DNA from: Eledone cirrhosa
Lineage: Eukaryota; Mollusca; Cephalopoda; Octopoda; Eledonidae
NCBI GenBank assembly: GCA_964016885.1
Contig: OZ024743.1
Location: forward strand, 338,980,729 to 339,044,728
Length of the DNA: 64,000 nt
Direction of reading: 5' to 3'
Shown here: in pieces, positions 43,377 to 56,700 of the stretch
Numbering within the stretch: the stretch's first letter is position 1
Layout: the number at the start of each line of letters is the position of its first letter
Program-made: the position numbers and the translations under genes
Notes under the pieces: generated by a model
Told to the model about the DNA's origin: nothing
Seen by the model: only the letters and a program-made list of their open reading frames with translations
Databases searched by the model: none

Positions 43377-43540
43377 CTTTTATAACCCTTTGAACTGGTT
43401 ATATTTTCTACAATGCAGGGGTACCAACAATTTTATCGCAGCTGTAACTTCCTACTACAAAATGCGAGTCTTTCAAATGAGAGACCAACCAAACTTCTGA
43501 CAATGTATCTCGTTTATTTATAATAGTCCCAAAGGGCTGT
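43377..43540 (-). repeat. 5' LTR, end truncated at satellite
   Basis: It is homologous to 39435-39621, but stops at CCCAAAGGGCTGT, where the 26-bp satellite begins. The final TTCACCA of the other LTR is missing. Confidence 0.75.
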
Positions 43541-43784
43541 AACTAACTAGTTAGATCACAGACCATAATTAGACCTGAAGCTGCAACTAATTAAACTGCA
43601 GGCTGTAACTATCTAGTTATACCACAGGCTGTACTAGTTAGACAACTAAATAGCTAGACAATAGGCTGTAATTTACTAGTTAGACAATGGACTATCTACA
43701 TAGACAACAGGCTGTAACTAGTTAGACCAGACTGTAACTAATTAGACCACAGGCAGTCACTAACTAAATAGACAACTATGATGT
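43541..43784 (+). repeat. 26-bp satellite, degenerate left edge
   Basis: Diverged GGCTGTAACTAACTAGTTAGAC-like units begin directly at the LTR and end at a LINE fragment. Confidence 0.85.
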
Positions 43785-45765
43785 CAATGGAGAGAAGTGT
43801 GTCCAGGATGATGTAGGTGAGCTTGTTCTCACAAGTGCCTGCGTGGAAGAGCCATTATGAAAGATTACTGAATGAGGAGAATGCATGGGAGAAAGAGACC
43901 CTATTCCAAGTGGAGTCTATAGAGGGCCCAGCAATACAAGTCAGCAGCAGTGTAGTAAGTAAGGCAATTAAGGATATGAAGACTGGGAAAGCAACTGGTC
44001 CATTGGGTATAGCTGCCAAGATGCTGAAAGCTGGGTCGGTAGGTCATCCCATAACCATATGTATCGTTAACCAAGTAATACTAGAAGGCGTAATACTAAA
44101 TGACTGGTGCAGCAGCATCATTGTCAGCTGCTACAAGGGTAAAGGAGATGCACTAGATAGAGGAAACTTTAGACGTATAAAGCTGATGGACCAGGTCATG
44201 AAAGTAACAAAGAATTATAGCCCAGTTGATTAGGGACCGGGTAAATCTAGATGAGATGCAGTTTGGGTTTGTGCCAGGCAAAAGCACTACTTCCTTGTGA
44301 GACAGTTACAGGAAAAGTACCTAGCTAAAAGTAAGCCACCCTACCTAGCATTTGTCGATCTGGAAAAAGCCTTTGACAGAGTGTCCTGTGCTATAATCTG
44401 GTGGACTCTTAAAAAACTAGGAGTAGATGAATGGCTTGTGAAGGCTGTACAAGCCATGTATAGGGGAGCAGTCAGCACAGTTAGGGTTAACAATGATTAT
44501 AGCGAGGAATTTAGCATACAGGTTGGTGTCCATCAGGACTCTGTTCTTAGCCATAATAGGAATTTAAGACCAGCTTCCCACAGGACCTTCTATACGCAGA
44601 AGATCTTACATTTATAGCTGAATATATGGGGAACTAGAGAAGAAATTCCAAACATGGAAGCAGGGCCGGGAAAGAAGTGGTCTCAAAGACTAAGGTCCTC
44701 GTAAGTAGGCTGAAAACAGAACCCAGATCCCCTCAGGGAAATGGTCTTGCTCAGTATGTAGGAAAGGTGTAGGTAGAAATTTCATCCTCTGCTCCAAATG
44801 CAAACTATGGGTACACAAAGATGTAGTGGGATCTCAGGAAGTTTAGTCAAGAATGTAGGCTTTACATGTAGCAGTTGCACCGGGACAGTAAGCAGGAAAC
44901 AAGCACTACCAAATTATGGGAGGGCTCTGTAGAAACAGTAGACAGCTTCTGTTACCTAGGTGACTGAATTAGCAGCGGAGGTGGGTGTTCTGAAAGTACA
45001 ACAACCAGGTAAGAACGGGATGGAAGAAGTTCAGGGAATTACTACCACTGCTAGCTGCAAAAGGCTTTTCCCTCAAAACGATAGGCAGATTGTATGATGC
45101 ATGCATACAAACAGCAATGTTGCATGGTAGTGAGACATGGGTGTTGTGTGAAGAAGACTTGCGTGGATTAGAAAGGAATGAAGCTTGCATGTTCCGATCG
45201 ATGTGTAATAGTAATATACGTGAATGGCAAAGCATAAATGAATTGAGACAGACTAACCATAAGAGGAATCAAATGATGTGTGCAGGAGAGGAGATTATGT
45301 TGGTATGGACATGTGATGCATATGAAGGATGACAGCTGCATAAAACGGTGCAGAGCACTAAAAGTCGATGGAAGCCTTCAAGTGGGGAGACTCAAGAAGA
45401 CCTGGGATGAAGTGATAAAAGCTGACCTTGTCAATTGCACTTCTAAGATGATGACACAGGACAGAAACCTCTGGCGTCACGCAGTAATACAGAAGACCCG
45501 ACTTCCCACAGGTACAAGCCGAAGCTGAAGCATATAGAGAGTATGCTCTCACTGTAATGTGGTTGTCTAGGTGTCACGACAAAAAAGCATCCAGTCCACA
45601 CTGGAAATGAGGTTGGTGTTAGGAAGGGCATCCAGCTGAAGAAACCAAGCGAAAATCAGATATGCATGAGCAAGACATGGTCACCTGACCTGGCATTGCC
45701 CACAAAAGGACAACCTGTCTAACTAATGCTAGCGTGGAACAATGGACGTAAAACGGTGATGATGA
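43785..45765 (+). mobile_element. LINE family 3 fragment inserted in the satellite
   Basis: Its first bases (GATGTCAATGGAGAGAAGTG) match 27172 of the family 3 copy. It has RT pieces at 43817-44233 and 44297-44617, a damaged catalytic box (YAED instead of YADD near 44597), zinc-finger scraps near 44750-44880, C-terminal pieces at 45090-45528, and a 3' UTR ending GGACGTAAAACGGTGATGAT. Satellite lies on both sides. Confidence 0.9.
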
Positions 45766-48700
45766 AAATGGAGACATCTGGCTGTAATTAACTAGTTTAA
45801 CAAGAGGCTGTAACTAACTAGTTACGCCAGAGGATGTTACTAGTTAGACCACAGGCTGTCACTAACTAGTTAGACCACAGACAGTCACTAAATAGTTAGA
45901 CCACAGACTGCCACTAAGTAGTTAGACCAGAGGCTGTCACTAACTAGTTAGACCACAGGCTGTAACTACCTAGTTAGAGCCTGTGGTCTAACTAGTTAGT
46001 GACAGCCTAGTTAGAGCACAGACAGTCACTAAATAGACTACAGACTGTCACTAACTAGTTAGACCAGAGGCTGTCATTAACTAGTTAGACAACAGACTGT
46101 CACTAACTAGTTAGACCACAGACTGTCACTAACTAGTTAGACCACAGACTGTCACTAACTAGTTAGAGCACAGGCTGTAACTAGTTAGACCAGAAGCTGT
46201 CACCAACTTGTTAAACCACAGACAGTCACTAACTAGATAGACCAAACACTGTCACTGACTAGTTAGACCACAGACTGTCACTAACTAGGTAGACCACATG
46301 CTGTCACTAACTAGTTAAACCACATACGGTCACTAAATAGTTAGACCACAGACTGTCACTAACTAGTTAAGCCACAGACTGTTACTAACTAGTTAGACCA
46401 CAAACTGTCATTAACTAGTTAGGCCAAACACTGTCACTAACTAATTAGACCACATACTGTCAGTAACTAGTTAGGCCAGAGGCTGTCACTAACTAGTTAG
46501 ACAACAGGCTGTCACTAACTAGTTAGACCACAGACTGACTAACTAGTTAGACCACAGACTGTCACTAATTAGTTAGACCACAGGCTGTAACTAGTTAAAC
46601 CACAGACTGTCACTAACTAGTTAGACCACAGACTGTCTCTATCTAGTAAGACCACACACTCTCACTAACTAGTTAAACCACAGATTGTCACTAACTAGTT
46701 AGACCACAAACTGTCATTAACTAGTTAGACCACAATCTGTCACTAACTAGTTAGACCACATATTGTCACTAACTAGTTAGACCAAAGGCTGTAAATAGAC
46801 CACAGGCTGTAACTAGTTAGACCGCAGTCTGTCACTAAGTAGTTAAACCACAGGCTGTCAGTAACTAGTTCGACCACATACTGTCAGTAACTAGTTAGAC
46901 CGCAGACTGTCACTAAATAGTTAGACCACAGTTTATCACTAACTAGTTAGACCACAGGCTATCACTAGTTAAACAACAGGCTGTCACTACCTAGTTAGAC
47001 CACAGATTGTCACTAAGTAGTTAAACCACAGGCTATCACTAAGTAATGAAACCACAGACTGTCATTAACTAGTTAGACCACAGGCTGTAACTAGTTAAAC
47101 CACAGACTGTCACTAAATAGTTAAACCACAAACTGTCACTAACTAGTTAGACCACAATCTGTCACTAACTACTGAGACCACAGTTTGTCACTAACTTGTT
47201 AGACCACAGAGTGTCACTAACTAGTTAGACCACAGATTGTCACTAACTAGTTAGACCGCAGGATGTCACTAAGTAGTTAAACCACAAGCTGTCACTAACT
47301 AGTTCGACCACAGAATGTCACTAACTAGTTAGACCACAGGCTGTCACTAGTTAAACAACAGGCTGTCACTAACTAGTTAGACTAGAGGCAGTAGCTAGTT
47401 AAACCACAGACTGTCACTAACTAGATAGACCAAACTCTGTCACTGACTAGTTACACCACAGGCTGTCACTAAGTAGTTAAACCACAGCCTGTCACTATCT
47501 AGTTACACCACAGACTCACTAACAAGTTAGACCAGAGGCAGTCACTAACTAGTTAGACCAGAGTGTGTCCTTAACTAGTTAGACCAGAGGCTGTCACTAA
47601 ATAGTTAAACCACAGACTGTCATTAACTAGTTAAACCGCAGGCTGTCACTAACTAGTTAGACCAAACACTGTCACTTACTAGTTAGACCACAGACTGACA
47701 CTAACTAGTTAGAGCCCCGGTTATCACTAACTAGTTAGACCACAGATTCACTAACTAGTTATACCAGAAGCTGTCCTTAACTAGTTAGACTAGAGGCTGT
47801 AACTAGTTAAACCACAGACTGTCACTAACTAGTTAGACCACAGAATGTCACGAACTAGTTAGACCACAGGCTGTCAATAGTTAAACAACAGGCTGTCACT
47901 AACTAGTTAGACCAGAGGCTGTAGCTAGTTAAACCACAGACTGTCACTAACTAGATTGACCAAACTCTGTCACTGACTAGTTACACCACAGGCTGTCACT
48001 AAGTAGTTAAACCACAGCCTGTCACTATCTAGTTACACCACAGACTCACTAACAAGTTAGACCAGAGGCAGTCACTAACTAGTTAGACCAGAGAGTGTCC
48101 TTAACTAGTTAGACTAGAGGCTGTCACTAAATAGTTAAACCACAGACTGTCATTAACTAGTTAGACCGCAGACTGTCACTAACTAGTTAGACGAAACACT
48201 GTCACTTACTAGTTAGACCACAGACTGACACTAACTAGTTAGAGTCCCGGTTATCACTAACTAGTTAGACCACAGATTCACTAACTAGTTATACCAGAAG
48301 CTGTCCTTAACTAGTTAGACCAGAGGCTGTAACTAGTTAAACCACAGACTGTCACTAACTAGTTAGACCACAGACTGTCGCTATCTAGTAAGACCACACA
48401 CTCTCACTAACTAGTTAAACCACAGATTGTCACTAACTAGTTAGACCACAAACTGTCATTAACTAGTTAGACCACAATCTGTCACTAACTAGTTAGACCA
48501 CATATTGTCACTAACTAGTTAGACCAAAGGCTGTAAATAGTTAGACCACAGGCTGTAACTAGTTAAACCGCAGTCTGTCACTAAGTAGTTAAACCACAGG
48601 CTGTCAGTAACTAGTTCGACCACATACTGTCAGTAACTAGTTAGACCACAGACTGTCTCTATCTAGTAAGACCACACACTCTCACTAACTAGTTAAACCA

Positions 48701-51700
48701 CAGATTGTCACTAACTAGTTAGACCACAAACTGTCATTAACTAGTTAGACCACAATCTGTCACTAACTAGTTAGACCACATATTGTCACTAACTAGTTAG
48801 ACCAAAGGCTGTAAATAGTTAGACCACAGGCTGTAACTAGTTAGACCGCAGTCTGTCACTAAGTAGTTAAACCACAGGCTGTCAGTAACTAGTTCGACCA
48901 CATACTGTCAGTAACTAGTTAGACCGCAGACTGTCACTAAATAGTTAGACCACAGTTTATCACTAACTAGTTAGACCACAGGCTATCACTAGTTAAACAA
49001 CAGGCTGTCACTACCTAGTTAGACCACAGATTGTCACTAAGTAGTTAAACCACAGGCTATCACTAAGTAATGAAACCACAGACTGTCATTAACTAGTTAG
49101 ACCACAGGCTGTAACTAGTTAAACCACAGACTGTCACTAAATAGTTAAACCACAAACTGTCACTAACTAGTTAGACCACAATCTGTCACTAACTACTGAG
49201 ACCACAGTTTGTCACTAACTTGTTAGACCACAGAGTGTCACTAACTAGTTAGACCACAGATTGTCACTAACTAGTTAGACCGCAGGATGTCACTAAGTAG
49301 TTAAACCACAAGCTGTCACTAACTAGTTCGACCACAGAATGTCACTAACTAGTTCGACCACAGGCTGTCACTAGTTAAACAACAGGCTGTCACTAACTAG
49401 TTAGACTAGAGGCAGTAGCTAGTTAAACCACAGACTGTCACTAACTAGATAGACCAAACTCTGTCACTGACTAGTTACACCACAGTCTGTCACTAAGTAG
49501 TTAAACCACAGCCTGTCACTATCTAGTTACACCACAGACTCACTAACAAGTTAGACCAGAGGCAGTCACTAACTAGTTAGACCAGAGTGTGTCCTTAACT
49601 AGTTAGACCAGAGGCTGTCACTAAATAGTTAAACCACAGACTGTCATTAACTAGTTAGACCGCAGGCTGTCACTAACTAGTTAGACCAAACACTGTCACT
49701 TACTAGTTAGACTACAGACTGACACTAACTAGTTAGAGCCCCGGTTATCACTAACTAGTTAGACCACAGATTCACTAACTAGTTATACCAGAAGCTGTCC
49801 TTAACTAGTTAGACTAGAGGCTGTAACTAGTTAAACCACAGACTGTCACTAACTAGTTAGACCACAGAATGTCACGAACTAGTTAGACCACAGGCTGTCA
49901 ATAGTTAAACAACAGGCTGTCACTAACTAGTTAGACCAGAGGCTGTAGCTAGTTAAACCACAGACTGTCACTAACTAGATTGACCAAACTCTGTCACTGA
50001 CTAGTTACACCACAGGCTGTCACTAAGTAGTTAAACCACAGCCTGCCACTATCTAGTTAGACCGCAGACTCACTAACAAGTTAGACCAGAGGCAGTCACT
50101 AACTAGTTAGACCAGAGAGTGTCCTTAACTAGTTAGACTAGAGGCTGTCACTAAATAGTTAAACCACAGACTGTCATTAACTAGTTAGACCGCAGACTGT
50201 CACTAACTAGTTAGACGAAACACTGTCACTTACTAGTTAGACCACAGACTGACACTAACTAGTTAGAGCCCCGGTTATCACTAACTAGTTAGACCACAGA
50301 TTCACTAACTAGTTATACCAGAAGCTGTCCTTAACTAGTTAGACCAGAGGCTGTAACTAGTTAAACCACAGACTGTCACTAACTAGTTAGACCACAGACT
50401 GTCGCTATCTAGTAAGACCACACACTCTCACTAACTAGTTAAACCACAGATTGTCACTAACTAGTTAGACCACAAACTGTCATTAACTAGTTAGACCACA
50501 ATCTGTCACTAACTAGTTAGACCACATATTGTCACTAACTAGTTAGACCAAAGGCTGTAAATAGTTAGACCACAGGCTGTAACTAGTTAAACCGCAGTCT
50601 GTCACTAAGTAGTTAAACCACAGGCTGTCAGTAACTAGTTCGACCACATACTGTCAGTAACTAGTTAGACCGCAGACTGTCACTAAATAGTTAGACCACA
50701 GTTTATCACTAACTAGTTAGACCACAGGCTATCACTAGTCAAACAACAGGCTGTCACTACCTAGTTAGACCACAGATTGTCACTAAGTAGTTAAACCACA
50801 GGCTATCACTAAGTAATGAAACCACAGACTGTCATTAACTAGTTAGACCACAGGCTGTAACTAGTTAAACCACAGACTGTCACTAAATAGTTAAACCACA
50901 AACTGTCACTAACTAGTTAGACCACAATCTGTCACTAACTACTGAGACCACAGTTTGTCACTAACTTGTTAGACCACAGAGTGTCACTAACTAGTTAGAC
51001 CACAGATTGTCACTAACTAGTTAGACCGCAGGATGTCACTAAGTAGTTAAACCACAAGCTGTCACTAACTAGTTCGACCACAGAATGTCACTAACTAGTT
51101 AGACCACAGGCTGTCACTAGTTAAACAACAGGCTGTCACTAACTAGTTAGACTAGAGGCTGTAGCTAGTTAAACCACAGACTGTCACTAACTAGATAGAC
51201 CAAACTCTGTCACTGACTAGTTACACCACAGGCTGTCACTAAGTAGTTAAACCACAGCCTGTCACTATCTAGTTACACCACAGACTCACTAACAAGTTAG
51301 ACCAGAGGCAGTCACTAACTAGTTAGACCAGAGTGTGTCCTTAACTAGTTAGACCAGAGGCTGTCACTAAATAGTTAAACTACAGACTGTCATTAACTAG
51401 TTAGACCGCAGGCTGTCACTAACTAGTTAGACCAAACACTGTCACTTACTAGTTAGACTACAGACTGACACTAACTAGTTAGAGCCCCGGTTATCACTAA
51501 CTAGTTAGACCACAGATTCACTAACTAGTTATACCAGAAGCTGTCCTTAACTAGTTAGACTAGAGGCTGTAACTAGTTAAACCACAGACTGTCACTAACT
51601 AGTTAGACCACAAACTGTCATTAACTAGTTAGACCACAATCTGTCACTAACTAGTCAGACCACAGGTTGTCATTAACTAGTTAGACTACAGGCTGCCACT

Positions 51701-53768
51701 AAGTAATTAACCACAGGCTGTCACTAAATAGTTAGACCACAGGCTGTCACTAGTTAAACAACAGGCTGTCACTACCTAGTTAGACCAAAGATTGTCACTA
51801 ACTAGTTAAACCGCAGGCTATCACTTAGTAGTTAAACCACAGACTGTCATTAACTAGTTAGACCACATGCTGTAACTAGTTAGACCACGGAGTGTCACTA
51901 AATAGTTAAACCACAAACTTTCACTAACTAGTTAGACCACAATCTGTCACTAACTAGTTAGACCACAGACTGACACTAACTAGTTAGACCACAGATTGTC
52001 ACTAACTAGTTAGACCGCAGGCTATCACTGAGTAGTTAAACCACAGGCTGTCACTAACTAGTTCGACCGCAGACTGTCATTAACTAGTTAGATCATAAAC
52101 TCAGTAACTAGTTAGACCAAAGATTGTCACTAACTAGTTAGAAAACAGGCTGTCACTAGTTAAACAACAGGCTGTCACTAACTAGTTAGACCACACACTG
52201 TCACTAACTAGTTAGGCCAGAGGCTGTAACTAGTTAAACCACAGACTGTCACTAACTAGATAGACCACAGACTGTCACTAACTAGTTAGACCACATACTG
52301 TCACTAACTAGTTAGAACACCGACTCCCTAACTAGTTACACCAGAGGCTATCACTAACTAGTTAGACCACAAACTGTCTCTAACTAGTTAGACCACAGAC
52401 TCTCATTAACTAGTTAGACCACAGGTTGTAACTAGTTAGACCAGATACTGTCACTAACTAGTTAGACCAGAGGCTGTCACTAACTAGTTAGACCACCGAC
52501 TGTCACTAACTAGTTACACAACAAACTCACTTAGTTAACCAGAGACTGTCACTAAATAGTTAGACCACAGGCTGTAACTAGTTAGACCAGAGGCTGTCAC
52601 TAACTAGTTAGACCAGAGACTGTCTCTATCTTGTTAGACCATAAACTGTCTCTAACTAGTTAGACCACAGACTGTCACTAACTATTTAAACCACAGACTG
52701 TCACTAACTAGTTAGACCACAGATTTTCATTAAGTAGTCAGACCAGAGGCTGTAACTAGTTAAACCACAGACTGTCACTAACTAGATAGACCAAATTCTG
52801 TCACTGACTAGTTTGACCACAGGCTGTCACTAAGTAGTTAAACCACAGACTGTCACTATCTAGTTAGACCACAGACTCACTAACAAGTTAGACCAGAGGC
52901 AGTCACTAACTAGTTAGACCAGAGACTTATTTAATTAGTTAGACTAGAGGCTCTCAGTAATTAGTTAAACCACAGATTGTCTAACATGTTAGACCACAAA
53001 CTGTCACTAACTAGTAAGACCACAGATTGTCCCTAACTAGTTAGACCGCAGGATGTCACTAACTAGTTAGACAAAACACAGTCACTAACTAGTTAGACCA
53101 CAGACTGACACTAACTAGTTAGAGCACCGGCTATCACTAACTAGTTAGACCACAGACTCACTAACTAGTTATACCAGAGGCTGTCCTTAACTAGTTAGAC
53201 TAGATGCTGTCACTAAATAGTTAAACCACAGACTGTCACTAACTAGTTAGACCACAGGTTGTAACATGTTAGACCACAAACTGTCACTAACTAGTAAGAC
53301 CACAGATTGTCCCTAACTAGTTAGACCACAGATTTTCACTAACTAGTTAGACCAGAGACTGTCACTAACTAGTTAGACCGTAGACTGTCATTAACTAGTT
53401 AGAAAACAGGCTCTAACTAGTTAGACGACAGGCTACCACTAACAAGTTGAACCACAGGTTGTCACGAAATAGTTAGACCACAAACTGTCACTAACTAGTT
53501 AGACCACAGACTATCAATAACTAGTTAGACCACAGACTGTCACTAACTAGTGAGACCAGAGGCTGCCACTAACTAGTTAGAACACAGGCTGTCACTAACT
53601 AGTTATACAACAAACTGTAACTAGTTAGACCATATGGCTGTAACTAGTTAAACCACAGACTGTCACTAACTAGTTAGACTACAAACTCTAACAAACTAGT
53701 TAGACCACAGACTGTCACTAACTAGTTAGACCACAGATTGTCACTAACTACTTAGACCACAGACTGTT
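45766..53768 (+). repeat. 26-bp satellite array with higher-order units
   Basis: About 300 monomers (by length) of the type GACTGTCACTAACTAGTTAG plus ACCACA. Each has the perfect palindrome CTAACTAGTTAG. Markers recur with an exact 1,746-bp step (48649 and 50395; 48955 and 50701; 49445 and 51191). The first unit is 2,020-2,024 bp from the second because of a 278-bp duplication (48371-48648 repeated at 48649-48926). Inside each unit a block of 530 bp is repeated (47421/47951 and 49445/49975). The array is uniformly oriented except for one inverted monomer. No frames are open, because TAA and TAG occur in each unit. Confidence 0.95.
45932..46007. repeat. Inverted satellite monomer, 29-bp perfect arms
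   Basis: 45932-45960 and 45979-46007 are exact reverse complements with an 18-bp spacer. Surrounding monomers all face one way. Confidence 0.9.
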
Positions 53769-56700
53769 ATCATGTGTCTCAGAACATAGCTACTTTTATA
53801 TCATTATCTCGTAACATATGTATTTTTATATCATGTATCGCAGAACATGGGTACTTTTATATCATGTATCTCGGAAAATTGGTACTTTTATATCATGTAT
53901 CTCGGAACATTGGTACTTTTATATCATGTACCTCAGAACATTGGTACTTTTATATCATGTATCTCGGAATTTTGGTACTTTTATATCATGGTTCTCGGAA
54001 CATTGGTACTGTTTTATCATGGTTCTCGGAACGTAGTTACTTTTATATCATTTTATATCATGTATCGCAGAATATAGGTACCTTTATATCAAGTATCTCG
54101 GAAAATTGGTACTTCTATATCATGTATCTCGGAACATAAGTACTTTTATATTATTTATTTCGGAACATAGCTACTTTTATATCATGTATCTCAGAACATA
54201 GCTACTTTTATATCATGTGTCTCAGAACATAGGTACATTTCTATCATGTATCTCGGAACATAGGTAGTTTTATATCATGTATCTCGGAACATTGGTATTT
54301 TATATCATGTATCTCGGAACATAGGTACTTTTAGCTCATATGTCTCGGAATATTGGTACTTTCATATCATGTATCGCAGAACATAGGCACTTTTATATCA
54401 TGTATCTCAGAACATAGCTACTTTTATATCATGTATCTCAGAACATAGCTACTTTTATGTCATGTGTCTCAGAACATAGGTATATTTATATCATGTGTCC
54501 GGAAAATTGTTAATTGGATATCATGTGTCTCATCACATAGCTACTTTTGTATCATGTATCTCAGAACATAGCTACTTTTATATCATGTATCTCGGAATAT
54601 AGGTACTTTTATATCATATGTCTCGGAACATAGGTACATTTATATCATGTGTCTCGGAACATAGCTACTCTTATATCATGTATCTCGGAACATAGGTACT
54701 TTTATGTCATGTGTCTCAGAACATAGCTACATTTATATCATGTATCTGGGAACATTGGTAAATTTATATAATGAATCTCGTAACATAGATACTTTTATAT
54801 CTTCTGTCTTCGAACATAGCTACTTCTATATCATGTATCTCGGAATATTGGTACTTTTATATCATGTATCTTAGAACATAGGTACTTTTATAGCATGTAT
54901 CTCGGAACATTGGGACTTTTATATCATGTATCTCAGAACATAGCTACTTTTATATCATGTATCTCGGAATATAGGTACTTTTATATCATGTATCTCAGAA
55001 CATAGGCACTTTTATATCATCTATCTCGGAACATAGGCACTTTTATATAATGTATCTCATAACATAGCTACTTTTATATCATGTCTCAGAACATAGCAAC
55101 TTTTATATCATGTATCTCGGAACATAGGCACTTTTATATCATGTATCTCATAACATAGCTACTTTTATATCATGTGTCTCGGAATATTGGTACTTTTATG
55201 TCATGTCTCATAACATAGCTAATTTTATATCTTGTATCTCGGAACATTGGTACTTTTATATCATGTGTCTCATAACATAGCTACTTTTATATCATGTATC
55301 TCGGAACATAGCTACTTTTATATCATGTGTTTCAGTACATAGCTACCTTTATATCTTGTATCTCGGAACATTGGTACTTTTATATCATAAGTACTTTTAT
55401 ATCATCTATCTCGGAAAATAGGTACTTTTATATCATGTATCTCGGAACCTAGGTACGTTTATATCATATCTCTCGGAACCTAGGTACTTTTATATCATGT
55501 GTCTCGGAATATTGGTACTTTTATCTCATATGTCTCGGAACATTGGTACTTTTATATCATGTATCTCAGAACATAGGTACTTTTATACCATGAATCTCGG
55601 AACATTGGTACTTTTATATCATGTGTCTCAGAACATAGCTACTTTTATATCATGTGTCTCAGAATATAGCTACTTTTATATCATGTGTCTCATAACAGCT
55701 TCTTTTATATCATGTGTCTCGGAACATTTGTACTTATATATCATTTATCTCAGAACATAGGTACTTTTATATCATGTATCTCGGAACACTGGTACTTTTC
55801 TATCATGTATCTCGGAATATTGATACTTTTATATCATGTGTCTCGGATAATTGGTACTTTTATATCATGTATCTCGGAACATTGGTATTTTCATATCATG
55901 TATATCGGAACATAGGTACTTTTATATCATGTGTCTCAGAACATTGGTACTTTTATATCATGTATCTCGGAACATTGGTACTTTTATATCATCTCTTTCG
56001 CAACATAGGTACTTTTATATCATGTATCTCGGAAAATTGGTACTTTTATATCATGTATCTCGGAACATTGGTACTTTCATATCATGTATCTCGGAAAATT
56101 GGTACCTTTATATCATGTATCTCAGAACATAGCTACTTCTATATCATGTGTCTCAGAACATAGCTACTTTTATATCATGCATCTCAGACATAGGTACTTT
56201 TATATTATGTATCTCGGAACATAGCTACTTTTATATCATGTGTTTCGGAACATAGGTATTTTATATCATGTGTCTCGGAACATAGCTGCTTTCATATCAC
56301 ATGTCTCAGAACATAGGTATTTTATATCATGTCTCAGAACATAGGTAAATTTCTATCATGTATCTCGGAACATAGGTATTTTATATCATGTATCTCGGAA
56401 CATTGGTACTTTTATATCATGTATCTCGGAACATTGGTACTTTTATATAATGTATCTCGGAACATTGGTACTTTTATATCATGTATCTCGGAATTTTGGT
56501 ACTTTTATATCATGGTTCTCGGAACATTGGTACTGTTTTATCATGGTTCTCGGAACGTAGTTACTTTTATATCATGTAAATATCATGTTTATATCATTTT
56601 ATATCATGTATCGCAGAATATAGGTACTTTTATATCAAGTATCTCGGAAAATTGGTACTTCTATATCATGTATCTCGGAACATAAGTACTTTTATATTAT

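Larger units (their letters stand above)
39435..43540 (-). mobile_element. Gypsy-type LTR retrotransposon, decayed
   Basis: It is read on the minus strand. The 5' LTR is at 43377-43540, then come gag, zinc knuckle, protease, RT/RNase H, integrase, a polypurine tract near 39625-39640, and the 3' LTR at 39435-39621. The domain order (RT, RNase H, then integrase) is that of Ty3/Gypsy elements. The two LTRs differ at many sites, so it is old. Every gene has frameshifts or stops. A poly-C run (poly-G in element sense) is at 42566-42590. Confidence 0.9.
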
